A stretch of DNA of 64,000 nt, taken from the NCBI GenBank assembly GCA_963724695.1, contig CAVRVW010000007.1:186001-250000 (forward strand). Direction: 5' to 3'. The stretch is from CAVQFD01 sp963724695 (lineage in GTDB: Bacteria; Acidobacteriota; Vicinamibacteria; Vicinamibacterales; CAVVIG01). A model generated the notes under the pieces. The model did not search any database. It was not told the origin of the DNA and was given only the letters and a program-made list of their open reading frames with translations. The translations under genes and the position numbers were made by a program. Below, piece after piece: positions 1 through 8,809 of the stretch. Every line of letters starts with the position of its first letter. Within the stretch, counting starts at the first letter, position 1.

Positions 1-129
1 CGCAAGCGGTTCTCGCGTGTGCAGCTGAAGGTCCTCGAGCTCGCGATGCCCGTGGTTCGAAGGCTGGACTTTCTGTGGCCGTGGCATGGCTTGAGCCTCA
101 TCGCCGTCGGGCGCAAGCCTTCGCGGTAA
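1..129 (+). CDS. C-terminal fragment of an unidentified protein, possibly a methyltransferase
   Basis: The first base begins an open frame of 42 codons that ends at TAA (127-129), so this is the 3' end of a gene starting outside the window. The tail is basic and ends in a hydrophobic strand followed by Gly-Arg-Lys-Pro. That style of ending (a final beta strand, then a short RKP tail) is common in class I SAM-dependent methyltransferases of sugar and lipid pathways, but the fragment is too short to prove it. It stops 15 bases before the GTG of thiS on the same strand, so it may be co-transcribed with the thiamin genes. Confidence 0.4.
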   Translation, partial: RKRFSRVQLKVLELAMPVVRRLDFLWPWHGLSLIAVGRKPSR

Positions 130-144
130 AATGATCGGCAATTC

Positions 145-378
145 GTGAAGATCAAGCTCAACGGCGAACCCTACGAAGTCGCCGGTCCTCTCACCGTCAG
201 CGCGCTGCTCACGTCGCTCGACATCGACTCGCGGCGCGTCGCCGTGGAGCACAACCTGGTGGTCGTCAAGCGGGTGGCTTTCGGGACAACGGACGTCCGC
301 GAGGGCGACGAAGTGGAGATCGTGAACTTCGTCGGCGGAGGGTCACCGGCAGCTGGGCTGACGGAAGTTGGAACTTAG
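145..378 (+). CDS. thiS: ThiS, sulfur-carrier protein for thiamin thiazole synthesis, with extended C-terminus
   Basis: ThiS is the ubiquitin-like carrier that is adenylated on its C-terminal glycine, converted to a thiocarboxylate, and donates sulfur to ThiG. The 77-residue product starts at GTG 145 and shows the usual pattern: a beta-strand start with LNGEPYEV, the central VAVEHN..VV segment, REGDEVEIVNFVGGG near residue 66. In the family the chain stops at the Gly-Gly. Here 11 more residues follow (SPAAGL...) before TAG, so the reactive glycine would be buried in the chain unless it is trimmed or unless the stop codon has been lost to a sequencing error. The thiG start lies 34 bases downstream, supporting the assignment. 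Confidence 0.85.
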   Translation: MKIKLNGEPYEVAGPLTVSALLTSLDIDSRRVAVEHNLVVVKRVAFGTTDVREGDEVEIVNFVGGGSPAAGLTEVGT

Positions 379-412
379 AATTGAGAACTACGAAGGACAC
401 TGCGGGCGCGTC

Positions 413-1191
413 ATGGACAACTTCATCATCGCCGGACGGACCTTCGCATCGCGCTTGATTGTGGGCACCGGGAAGTACTCGTCGAACGCCGTCATGGTGC
501 AGGCGCACGAGGCCTCCGGCGCCGACATGGTCACGGTCGCCGTGCGGCGCGTGAACATCTCCGAACCGCATCCGAGCCCAGCCTGCTCGACTACATCGAC
601 ACGTCGAAGTACTTCCTCCTTCCCAACACGGCCGGCTGCTACACCGCTGACGAAGCGATCCGCACGGCGCGGCTCGGGCGCGAAGCCGGGCTCTCCAACT
701 GGGTCAAGCTCGAAGTGATCGGCGACGAAAAGACGCTCTTCCCGGACAACGAGGCGCTCGTCCAGGCCACGCGCGTGCTCGTCAAGGAGGGCTTCGTGGT
801 CCTGCCCTACACGAGCGACGATGTGGTCGTCTGCCGGAAGCTCGAAGATGCCGGGGCCGCCGCGGTGATGCCGCTTGGGGCGCCGATCGGGTCGGGGCTG
901 GGCATCCAGAACGTCAACAACATCCGGATCATCCGCGAGTTCTCGAAGGTGCCCGTGATTGTCGATGCCGGCGTGGGCACCGCCTCTGACGCCGCGCTCG
1001 CGATGGAGCTGGGCGCGGACGGCGTGTTGATGAACACCGCGATCGCCGGCGCCGCCAACGCCGTGGCGATGGCGGAGGCCATGAAGCTCGCGGTGCAGGC
1101 CGGACGGCTGGCCTACACGGCAGGGCGCATCCCCCGCAGGCTGTACGCGAACGCGAGCAGCCCCATCGACGGCCTCGTCGGCCGCACGTAA
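413..1191 (+). CDS. thiG: ThiG, thiazole synthase (frameshifted as sequenced)
   Basis: ThiG condenses 1-deoxy-xylulose 5-phosphate, dehydroglycine and the sulfur of ThiS-thiocarboxylate into the thiazole ring of thiamin. It is a TIM-barrel enzyme. The N-terminal 50 residues (GRTFASRLIVGTGKY, VTVAVRRVNISEP) lie in one frame and the rest, beginning PSLLDYIDTSKYF..LPNTAGCYTADEA, in another. The switch is between about 563 and 580. Downstream it is complete: VKLEVIGDEKTLFPD, PLGAPIGSGLGI, VPVIVDAGVGTASDAA and GADGVLMNTAIAGA. The catalytic lysine lies in the VKLEVIGD strand. The length of the locus is 2 modulo 3, so two extra bases or one missing base would restore a protein of about 258 residues. 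ATG 413 fits the family N-terminus. I take this as a functional gene with a sequence error. Confidence 0.88.
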
Positions 1192-1204
1192 CGCTCGCCG
1201 TTCT

Positions 1205-1306
1205 TAGGGCACGAAGAAGCCCGCCACGAAGGCACGAAGACTCGAAGAAGAACCGGTCTTTTTCGTGTTTTCGTGTCTTCGTGGCCCTGACTTCTTCGTG
1301 GTCTTG
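1205..1306. repeat. Imperfect inverted repeat between convergent genes
   Basis: The words CACGAAG and CGAAGAAG recur on the left side, and their reverse complements (CTTCGTG, CTTCTTCG) recur on the right side, with the centre at ACCGGT (about 1252-1257). The element fills the gap between thiG on the plus strand and the convergent glycosyl transferase gene, where a two-way terminator would be expected. There is a short T run after the centre on the plus strand. Terminator activity is inferred. Confidence 0.6.
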
Positions 1307-1311
1307 ACGCT

Positions 1312-3190
1312 TCAGAGGCTGCGGAGCACGTAGGGCCGATCCTGGGAGCCCGGCTTCGCCGTGGTCGTTTCGTCGTCTCCGGTCACGATCGGCTCCAGCC
1401 CGATGCGAAGCCTCGAAAGCGCCACGCCGTGGTCGCCGCAAAGCGCCTCGAGCGTCCGCAGGCGATCCACGTCGATGAGCCGCGCGCTGATCACCACGAG
1501 ATCGACCGCTCCGCTCTCCACGAGCGACCTGACCGAATCGTACCCGCCGATCACGGGGTACCCCTGGACCCGCGTGCGCTGCTTCCTCGGATCGTCGTCG
1601 GCAAAACCGAGGATCCTGTAGGGCGTCTCCTCCGCGGCCGTCAGCTCGCGGACCGCGAGCGCACCGCCCCCGCCCGCGCCGTACACGACAACCCGGCGAG
1701 CCGTCTTCCGGTTGCGCTGGAGGAACTCTCCAATCAGGCGGAACGACACCCGCGACGCCACCAGCAATGCCGCCAGGAGCACCAGGTCGATGACGAACAC
1801 CGTGCGCGAGTAGCTGTCGAAGCCGGACAGGAACGGCATGACCAGCAGCACCGCGCCCGTGCCGAGCACGACGCCCTTGGCGATGACGACCGTGTCCATG
1901 AGCCCGAAATACCGCCACACGCCGCGGTAGAAGCCCACGGCAAACAGCGCGAGCATCTGTGCCGGGAGGACCAGAGGCAGCGTCCGGTAGAACGTCTGGA
2001 ACCCCGCCCCGAAATCGTCGCCCTCGAAACGCAGGCGGTAGGCCGAGTAGTACGCGATCGTGACGAGACACAGATCGAGGAGGACCTCCGCGACCTGCTG
2101 CTTGTACATGAAGTCGACGACGATCGGCGTCAGCGTCGTCCGATCGATCGGGGCATCGTCTTCGTACACGCGGATGCGCGACAGGTACACCGCGAAGAGC
2201 ACCATCGCCAGCACGAAGAGCGCTGCGGCCGGACTCGACCAGCTGAGATTGAAGTAGTCCAGGCCGATGCCCAGGGCGCCGCCCACCGCCGCCAGGAGCC
2301 AGAGCACACCCACCGCCGCCGGCTCCGACAGCCCGATGGCCACGAGGCGGTGGGACGAATGATCGCGGCCGCCCTGGGAGGCCGCGCGACCGGAGAGGAG
2401 CCGCGACGCCGTGACGAGCGTCGTGTCGAAAATGGGAATGAGCAGCACGAGCACGGGCGCGGCGATGATCGACAGCGGGTTCGATCGTGCCGCGCCGTCC
2501 TGGGCATGGCTCAGCGTCATCGCCGCGAAGCTCAGGCCGAGCAGGAGGGTGCCGCTGTCGCCCATGAAGATCGGAGGCCGGATGGACGTTGTAGACGAGG
2601 AATCCGGCGGTGGCCCCGAGCAGAAGGGCCAGGTACTGGGCCTCAGCGAAGGCGGGCACGCCCGGCTGCGCGGGCAGCAGGCCGAACAGCAGCGCACCGC
2701 CGACGATGAGGGCGACACCGGCGCACAGGCCGTCCATGTTGTCGAGCAGGTTGAACGCGTTGGTCATGCCGACGACCCAGACGAGCGTCAGCATCGTGTC
2801 GAGCGTCAGCGACGTCGTCCAGTTGAGGCGGTAGCCGAAGAACAAGAAGATCGACGCGATGGCGATCTCGGCGACGAGCTTCGTGAACGGCTTCAGCGAC
2901 ACGATGTCGTCGACGAGCCCCACGGCGAACATCAGCGCGCCACAGGCGACGAGCACGCCGATGCCGCCCGTCGAGCGGAACAGCACCAGGCCCGCGCCCA
3001 GCGTCAGCGCAATCGCGACGCCGCCGAAGAGCGCAATCGGACGTTGATGCCAGCGGTCTTCGCGCGGATGGGCGAGGTAGCCGAACCGGAGGGCGAGCAG
3101 CCGCGACACCGGCACGAGCGCCAGCGAGACCGCAAAGGCGAAAAGGAAGGGCCACAGGGCGACGGCGAGTGCCGGCTGCAGCGAGGTCAC
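1312..3190 (-). CDS. WecA/MraY-like polyprenyl-phosphate sugar-1-phosphate transferase fused to a membrane and nucleotide-binding-like domain (one frameshift)
   Basis: The N-terminal half is a polytopic transferase that would load a sugar-1-phosphate onto undecaprenyl phosphate, the first membrane step of polysaccharide assembly. Family motifs are present in order: VGLVDDIVS (around residue 93), NAFNLLDNMDGL (about 144-155) and FMGDSGTLLLG (about 213). The gene then continues, without stop, into a four-helix membrane segment (YYSAYRLRFEGD..) and a Rossmann-like part, ARRVVVYGAGGGGALAV, followed by ILGFADDDP, the arrangement seen in the N-terminal part of WbpM/EpsC-type polysaccharide proteins. 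No catalytic dehydratase domain follows. A one-base gain near 2572 separates the two frames; removing it gives about 625 residues. GTG 3190 is the chosen start because it just precedes the first helix. It lies 23 bases after the glycosyltransferase stop, suggesting one operon. Confidence 0.8.
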
Positions 3191-3213
3191 GTCGCCGAAT
3201 TGTACCGCCAGAC

Positions 3214-4249
3214 CTACCGCTGTACCAGCGATTCGCTGGTATAGCGCGCCACATACGGGCGGGTGACGCCGTGGCTGAGCGCCCGGCGAATCGCCTTCGC
3301 GCTCGCCCGGCGCTTTCGCTGGACGAGGGCGCGCTGCCTGAGCGCCGACCCCAAGCCGCGGAGGGCGTCGCGCTTGGCCCGCCAGATCGCGGGCCCCTGC
3401 CCTCGCCACGTGTAGTAGGCTAGGGCCGCAAAATTGAGCGCGACGTGCTGAGGCAGGTAGAGCCAGAAGAGCGGCGCCGGCATGTCCTTGACGAACGTCC
3501 AGACCATGTTCCGCTCGCCGTGGTACACCGCGAAGTCGCTTCTGTAGCCGCTGACGGCGGAGCTCACGTGGCGCACGACGGCGTCGTGCACATACAGGCT
3601 CCGGTGGCCGAGCAGCCGAAGGCGGAATCCCAGGTCCACGTCTTCGAAGTAGCAGAAGTAGGTCTCGTCGAAACCGCCGGCCTGCTCGAAGGCCTCGCGA
3701 CGGTACAACGCGGCGGCGGCACACGGCGCGAACACCTCGACGTCACGGGCCGGCGAGTCCGGCGGCCGGCGAGCCGTGACCGTTCCGCCAGGCCCGGCCG
3801 GAGACGTGATAGGTGTCGCCGGTCCCGTCGAGATAATCGGGCGTTCGTGCGAGCCGGAGCTGGCTCGCAAACGCCGACACGCCGGGCTCACGCTCGGCCG
3901 CCCGTTCGAGCGCCGCGAGCCAGGCCGGTTCCGGGAAGGCGTCGGGGTTGAGCAGGACAAGAGCATCGGCGCCCCGGGCCGCCTGCGCGGCCAGGTTGTT
4001 GGCGCGGGCGAACCCGACGTTGCCCGGCAGCCGCAGGACGTCGACGCCCGCGAGCAGGTCAGCCGCAAGCTCGAGCGAGTCGTCCGTGCTGGCGTTGTCG
4101 ACGACGACGACGTGGTCCGGGGGGCGTGTCTGGCCTGCGAGCGACTCCAGGCACTGTCGAAGCAGGCCGCCGCCGTTCCAGTTGACGATCAGCACGGCGA
4201 TCGTCAAAGTTGCACGCGGTTCCTGATGCGTCCGGCGGCGGATTCGCAA
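3214..4249 (-). CDS. Family 2 glycosyltransferase, rhamnosyltransferase-like (one frameshift)
   Basis: This is an inverting GT-A glycosyltransferase of the WbbL/rhamnosyltransferase style, acting at the cytoplasmic membrane face on a lipid-linked saccharide. The N-terminus reads AVLIVNWNGGGLLRQCLESL, then VVVVDNASTDDS, GNVGFARANNLAA and VLLNPDAFPEPAWL, the classical nucleotide-sugar and metal-binding strands. After a one-base gain near 3754 the frame changes and continues with AALYRREAFEQAGGFDETYFCYFEDVDLGFRLRLLG, the conserved acceptor segment with the ED catalytic region, and a C-terminal membrane-associated helix. Corrected length is about 344 residues. The start at ATG 4249 gives a basic leader of 15 residues; a downstream start is possible. 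It is the first gene of a two-gene minus-strand operon. Confidence 0.85.
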
Positions 4250-4408
4250 AGTCTCACTATGTAAGCGGCCCCACGGATCTGTAGTGTATGCCGACGTGAA
4301 CGAGGCCTGACTTGAGAGCCCTACGATCTAAATTCCCTGAAATCAATGGTTTCTCTGCCCTTGCATCGGGCTACCTGGACGGCACACGCCTTGCCAAAGT
4401 GCTGGCTC

Positions 4409-5534
4409 ATGGCGAATTTTGAATTTACCCGGTGGCGGACGCTGTGTGCCCTCTGTTTCCTCCTCCTCGGGGCCGCGCCGGCGAGTGCCGCCACGCTGAA
4501 CCTGGCATGGGACCCGAGCGCGGGAGCGACAGGCTACCGCATACGCTATGGGACCCAGTCAGGACAGTACATCTACACCGCCAACGCGGGCAATCAGACC
4601 TCCATGCAGATCGGGGGCCTCGTCGACGGGACGGCCTACTACTTCGTGGTCGTGGCCTTCAACAACGGCGGCGAGAGCGGCCCGTCGATGGAAGTGTCCC
4701 GTCGTGTCGGGATCCCCTTCTCCGTGGCCGGCGACTTCAATAGAGACTTCAGGAGCGACATCGCCGTCTTCCGTCCCTCAACCGGCATGTGGTACGTGCA
4801 AGGCGTGGCCAACCTGACCTGGGGCGGCGTCGGGGATGTCCCGGTGACCGGCGACTACGATGGCGACGGCACGATGGACATCTCGGTGTTCAGGCCGTCC
4901 AACGGCACGTGGTACCTCAGGCATTCGTCCACGGGCGCCAGCGTCGACCTTTGGCTGGGGAGGCCCCGGCGACTTCCCGGTGCCGGGCGACTACGACGGG
5001 GACGGCCGAGCCGACATCGCGGTGTTCCGACCGTCAACGGGAACCTGGTACGTGCGCTACACGGGGAGTGGCGGCGTCCTTTCCTTCGTCTGGGGCGGGC
5101 TCGGGGATAAACCGGCAGTCGGCGACTACGACGGCGACGGCATCTCGGACATCACGATCTTCAGGCCCACCACGGGGACGTGGTACGTGCGGTACGCGAT
5201 CTCCGGGGCGGGTGTGAGCTACGTTTGGGGAGGCGCGGGGGACGTGCCGGTGCCCGGGGACTTCGACCGGGACGGCAAGTCGGACCTCGGCGTGTTCCGG
5301 CCGTCGACCGGCGCCTGGTACCTGCGTAATTCGTCCACAGGGACGCTCGACACGTTCACGTGGGGCGGCGCCGGCGACACGCCGACGCCCGGCGATTTCG
5401 ACGGCGACTCACGGACTGACATCGCGATCTTCAGACCATCCAACGGCACGTGGTATGTGCGTTACGCATCGACGGGCACCGCCGGCACCTTCGTGTGGGG
5501 CACGGCGGGCGACATCCCGATTCTCGGCCGGTAG
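4409..5534 (+). CDS. Secreted fibronectin III protein with six-repeat C-terminal cassette (one frameshift)
   Basis: A signal peptide (RTLCALCFLLLGAAPASA, residues about 10-27) is followed by a fibronectin type III domain (LNLAWDPSAGATGYRIRYG.. to about residue 105). The C-terminal cassette (about 4732-5531) holds six repeats of roughly 45 residues with DxDxDG-type calcium-loop sequences, FRPS.GTWYVR and WGG.GD.P.. This copy is divergent: repeat 1 has DFNRDFRSD and repeat 5 DFDRDGKSD. A one-base gain near 4950 splits the gene in repeat 2-3; the length is 1 modulo 3, matching a single insertion. ATG 4409 was chosen over ATG 4346 because it places the signal peptide near the N-terminus; neither has a strong ribosome binding site. 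Function is unknown; extracellular binding is likely. Confidence 0.75.
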
Positions 5535-5737
5535 TCGGTTCATCCAGCTCCAGCTCTCACGACGAGCCCGCATTCAGCCGAGGACGACAGGCCACCATGG
5601 CCGGTCGTCCTCGACTTCTGTACGAGGCTCTAGTGCTATCCTTACCGCTGTTTGACGGCCAACCCGTTCCCTGGTCACACAGAGTCCTCCCGCGCAGTCC
5701 GGCGCCCCCTTCGTCACCTGCGGCCGTGACGGCAGAC

Positions 5738-7010
5738 ATGCTCGATTCATCTCCTGCCACCGCTGCAGACGATTCCCAGTTGCCGCGCCGACCCGCCTGG
5801 CTGCTGAGCCTCCTGCTCGACGGAGGAGCGGCGGTGGGGGTCTATTTCGCCGCCTACTGGCTTCGCTTCCAAGGCGACCGCCTGGAAACCTTTCTGCCCG
5901 GCGCATGGTCGACGCTGCCGGTTGTGGTCGCCAGCCAGCTTGCCGTGCTCGTGGCTGTCGGCGCCTACGCGCGAAGGCCCCGGATCGACTGGCTCCTTCG
6001 CGTGCTCGGCGGCATCCTTGCCGGAACCACCGCGGCCGCTGGCGTCCTGGCTGTGACGATGGGGTTCGAGGGCGTCTCTCGGAGCGCCTTCCTGGCCGAC
6101 GCGGTCTTCCTGTCGGTCGCAGCCGTCGGCTGGCGCGCGATCTGGGTGCTGAAGGCGCGGGCGGAGGCGCGGGCCCGGGCCGGTTCGGGAAGCGACAGCC
6201 TGGTCGACCGCGCCGCGTCGATGACGACCGTCAGAGGGGCGGTTGTCGGCCTGTATCAATATCGCGAGCTGCTGAAGAACCTGGTCCTGAAGGATCTCAA
6301 GCTGAAATACCGGGGCTCGGTGTTCGGATTTCTGTGGTCCCTGGTCAATCCCCTGCTGATGATCATCGTCTACGCGGTCGCCTTCACGTTCATCCTGCGG
6401 ATTCGCAGCGAGGGGTTCGTCTTCTTCCTGATGCTCGGTCAACTCTCGTGGACGCTGTTCGCCAGCTCGGCGGCCATGTCGACGGGCGCGATTGTGGACA
6501 ACTCGGGGCTTCTCAAGAGCGTGCTCTTCCCGCGTGCGATCCTCCCGATTGGCACGGTGCTGTTCAACCTCGCCCAATATCTCCTGACGGTCTCCGTATT
6601 CCTGCCGGTCATGCTGCTCTGGTACCGCGTGCCGCTTTCAGGGCCGATGGCGTTGTTCCCCGTGTTCCTCGCCCTCCAGGTCATCTTCACCATCGGCGTG
6701 GCGCTGATCCTCTCGACGGCGACCGCCTTCTTCCGTGACGTGCGGCACCTGCTCGAGGTGGCGCTCTCGGTCCTGTTCTGGACAACGCCAATCCTGTACG
6801 AGTTGCGGCAGGTGCCGGAGCCGCCTGCAGCTGCTCATTCTGCTGAGCCCGGTCTCTCCGTTCGTCGTCGCATACCAGCAGATGTTCTTCTACAGGACGT
6901 GGCCCGACGCGACGGTCTGGCTCCTCGCCGCCGCCCACGCGGTTGGTGCGTTCGCGATCGGATCGCTGCTGTTCCTGTCCTTCGAAGACCGCTTCACGGA
7001 GCAGCTGTGA
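5738..7010 (+). CDS. ABC-2 polysaccharide exporter permease with extra N-terminal membrane module (one frameshift)
   Basis: From about residue 173 the protein is a Wzm/TagG-type permease: YRELLKNLVLKDLKLKYRGS, FGFLWSLVNPLLMIIVYAV, and later ILPIGTVLFNLAQY, which export lipid-linked polysaccharide across the inner membrane with the ATPase encoded next. Before it lie about 140 residues with four predicted membrane helices (LLDGGAAVGVYFAAYWLRFQGD..), resembling the membrane module found in WbpM/WbaP-type proteins and in the neighbouring fusion at 1312-3190. Ordinary permeases of this family are about 260 residues. A one-base gain near 6821 breaks the frame; the C-terminal part (LLSPVSPFVVAYQQMFFY..) continues in the corrected frame to TGA 7008-7010. 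That stop overlaps the ATG of the ATPase, implying translational coupling. Confidence 0.8.
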
Positions 7011-7792
7011 TGGCGGCGGTCATTGAGGCCCAGGATGTCTCGAAACGGTTCCTGCTGAAGCACAACGCGTCAGTCGAGCTCAAGGTCCGGTTCCTCGGGT
7101 TGCTGCACAAGAAGAAGCGCGAATCGGTCGAAGAGTTCTGGGCCCTGAAGAACGTGTCGATCGGCATCGAGCACGGCGAGGCGATTGGCCTGGTCGGACG
7201 CAACGGCTCAGGCAAGAGCACGCTCCTGAAGCTCATCGCGGGGATTCACCGGCCGACGAGCGGCCGCGTGCTGGTGGCACGCGGCGCGCGGATCTCGTCG
7301 ATGATCGAGCTCGGGATCGGATTCCATCCGGAGTTGACGGGACGGGAGAACGTCGTCCTCAGCGCGTCCATTCACGGGCTCACCAAGGCGAAGACCGAGC
7401 GCATCTTCGATGCCGTCGTGGAGTACTCCGGGCTGGCCCACTTCATCGACGTGCCCATCAAGAACTACTCGTCGGGGATGTACATGAGGCTGGGCTTCGC
7501 CATCGCGGCTAACCTGGATCCGGACATCCTCCTCCTGGACGAGATCTTCGCGGTCGGGGACGCAGACTTCCAGGAGCGGTGCACCGACACCATCAACCGG
7601 TTCATGGCCGAAGGGAAGACCGTCGTCTTCGTGTCGCACGCCCCCGCGTCGATCCGGTCCATCTGCCGGCGTGTGTGCGTCCTCGAGCAGGGCGAACTGA
7701 TGTTCGACGGCGCCGTGGACGAAGGGCTGGCCTTCTACGAACACCTGCTGCATCCGGGGACGGCGGAGCAGGCATCCCCTCCACCGCCATGA
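7010..7792 (+). CDS. ABC exporter ATP-binding subunit (Wzt/TagH-like, short form)
   Basis: This 260-residue ATPase would power export of a lipid-linked polysaccharide with the upstream permease. Walker A is GRNGSGKST (residues 63-71), the signature is YSSGM (about 153-157), Walker B is DILLLDE (172-178) and the switch histidine is in VSHAP (H210). The stretch before Walker A (SKRFLLKHNASVELKVRFLG) is typical of the Wzt/TagH group. It lacks the C-terminal carbohydrate-binding domain of long Wzt proteins, so it should recognise no specific chain end. The ATG overlaps the permease stop by one base, and its own TGA overlaps the ATG of the methyltransferase gene (ATGA), giving a tightly coupled three-gene operon. 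Confidence 0.92.
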   Translation: MAAVIEAQDVSKRFLLKHNASVELKVRFLGLLHKKKRESVEEFWALKNVSIGIEHGEAIGLVGRNGSGKSTLLKLIAGIHRPTSGRVLVARGARISSMIELGIGFHPELTGRENVVLSASIHGLTKAKTERIFDAVVEYSGLAHFIDVPIKNYSSGMYMRLGFAIAANLDPDILLLDEIFAVGDADFQERCTDTINRFMAEGKTVVFVSHAPASIRSICRRVCVLEQGELMFDGAVDEGLAFYEHLLHPGTAEQASPPPP

Positions 7793-8787
7793 TAGTCATC
7801 GAGCAGATCGAACCGCCACACGCACCGCCGTCGCTCGGCCGCGAATGCCGTTTCGCCGCCCGCGACACCTCGCCGATCGCCGCGGAGTACTTCCTCGAGC
7901 ACGAGGGCGTTCTCTACCCTCAGCCCCTGCACAGTGAGCCCGACGGGGCCGTGAGGCTCTATCCGGAAGCGCCAGGGCGGTACGTCTTGCACGCGCGGTG
8001 GCGCTCGTCCCCGGAGGCAGGCGGCTGGGCGAGCAAGGCGTTCACCGTCGCCGGCCCGCCAGGGGCGGCGCCCCAGCGCGTGAGCGCGGACGGCCAGTCC
8101 TTCTGGGTGCCCACGGCGTGGGACGCCGGTCTCATCGCCGCGCACGAGCGCAACGTGTTTCCAGAGCTCAAGAAGGTGATCCGTCCGGGCGCGACGGTGT
8201 ATGACATTGGCGCCAATGTCGGACGGTTCTCCCTCCCGTTCGCCCGATGGATTGGCGCCCAGGGGCGGCTCTACGCGGTCGAGCCCAATCCCCTATGCGT
8301 GTACTTCCTTCGCGCGAACCTGCAGCAGGCAGGGATGCAGAACCACGCGATCCTGCCCGTCGCGCTGTCGGACAAGAGCGGCGACTGCCGATTCAGCCTC
8401 AACTACGGCAGCAGCCTCATCGGCGTGGGCGACGACTGGGCGGGAGTGAACAAGCCCGGCCACCAGATCGGAGTCGAGCGGATCACGCTCGACCATCTCA
8501 TCGCGGCGTTCGATCTCCGCGGTCCTGATCTGATCAAAGTCGACGTCGAGGGCGCGGAGGCCTCGGTCGTGGCGGGCATGATGGGCACGCTCGAGAAGAC
8601 CCGGCCCCACTTGATGATCGAGCTGCACGGCCGTCAGGCCGCCGCGGACACGCTGCGCTGCCTGGCACGGCTCGACTACAGGTATCTGCTCGCCAGCGAC
8701 GGCTCCCTGCATGCGGCCTGCGACGATCTGCTCGCGGCGATGCCTGACGCGTGCGTGCAGATCGTCGGCTATCCGCAGCCGCAGTGA
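7789..8787 (+). CDS. FkbM-family methyltransferase with N-terminal beta domain
   Basis: The 332-residue product has a class I SAM-binding fold of the FkbM group: VYDIGANVGRFSLPFARWIG (motif I, residues 138-146), LYAVEPNP (motif II acidic residue) and PDLIKVDVEGAE, the family hallmark. FkbM enzymes O-methylate sugars or related hydroxyls; placement after an ABC polysaccharide exporter suggests methylation of the exported chain, possibly as a terminating cap. The first 95 residues form a separate beta-rich segment ending VLHARWRS...AFTVAG that looks like an Ig-type sandwich and is not part of the usual family; it may bind carbohydrate. The ATGA overlap with the ATPase gene shows coupling. It ends 22 bases from the convergent gene at 8810. 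Confidence 0.85.
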   Translation: MIVIEQIEPPHAPPSLGRECRFAARDTSPIAAEYFLEHEGVLYPQPLHSEPDGAVRLYPEAPGRYVLHARWRSSPEAGGWASKAFTVAGPPGAAPQRVSADGQSFWVPTAWDAGLIAAHERNVFPELKKVIRPGATVYDIGANVGRFSLPFARWIGAQGRLYAVEPNPLCVYFLRANLQQAGMQNHAILPVALSDKSGDCRFSLNYGSSLIGVGDDWAGVNKPGHQIGVERITLDHLIAAFDLRGPDLIKVDVEGAEASVVAGMMGTLEKTRPHLMIELHGRQAAADTLRCLARLDYRYLLASDGSLHAACDDLLAAMPDACVQIVGYPQPQ

Positions 8788-8809
8788 GCGCGGACCGTGC
8801 CCAATGCCT

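Noticed and set aside
413..1191. thiG as a pseudogene or a programmed frameshift
   Set aside because: There is no slippery heptamer at the break, the rest of the protein is fully conserved, and the same kind of defect occurs in many unrelated genes in the window.
929..3724. A 931-codon open frame on the minus strand spanning three genes
   Set aside because: It contains the true N-terminal half of the transferase only; the rest is arginine- and proline-rich shadow coding typical of high GC, and its ends lie inside thiG and another glycosyltransferase.
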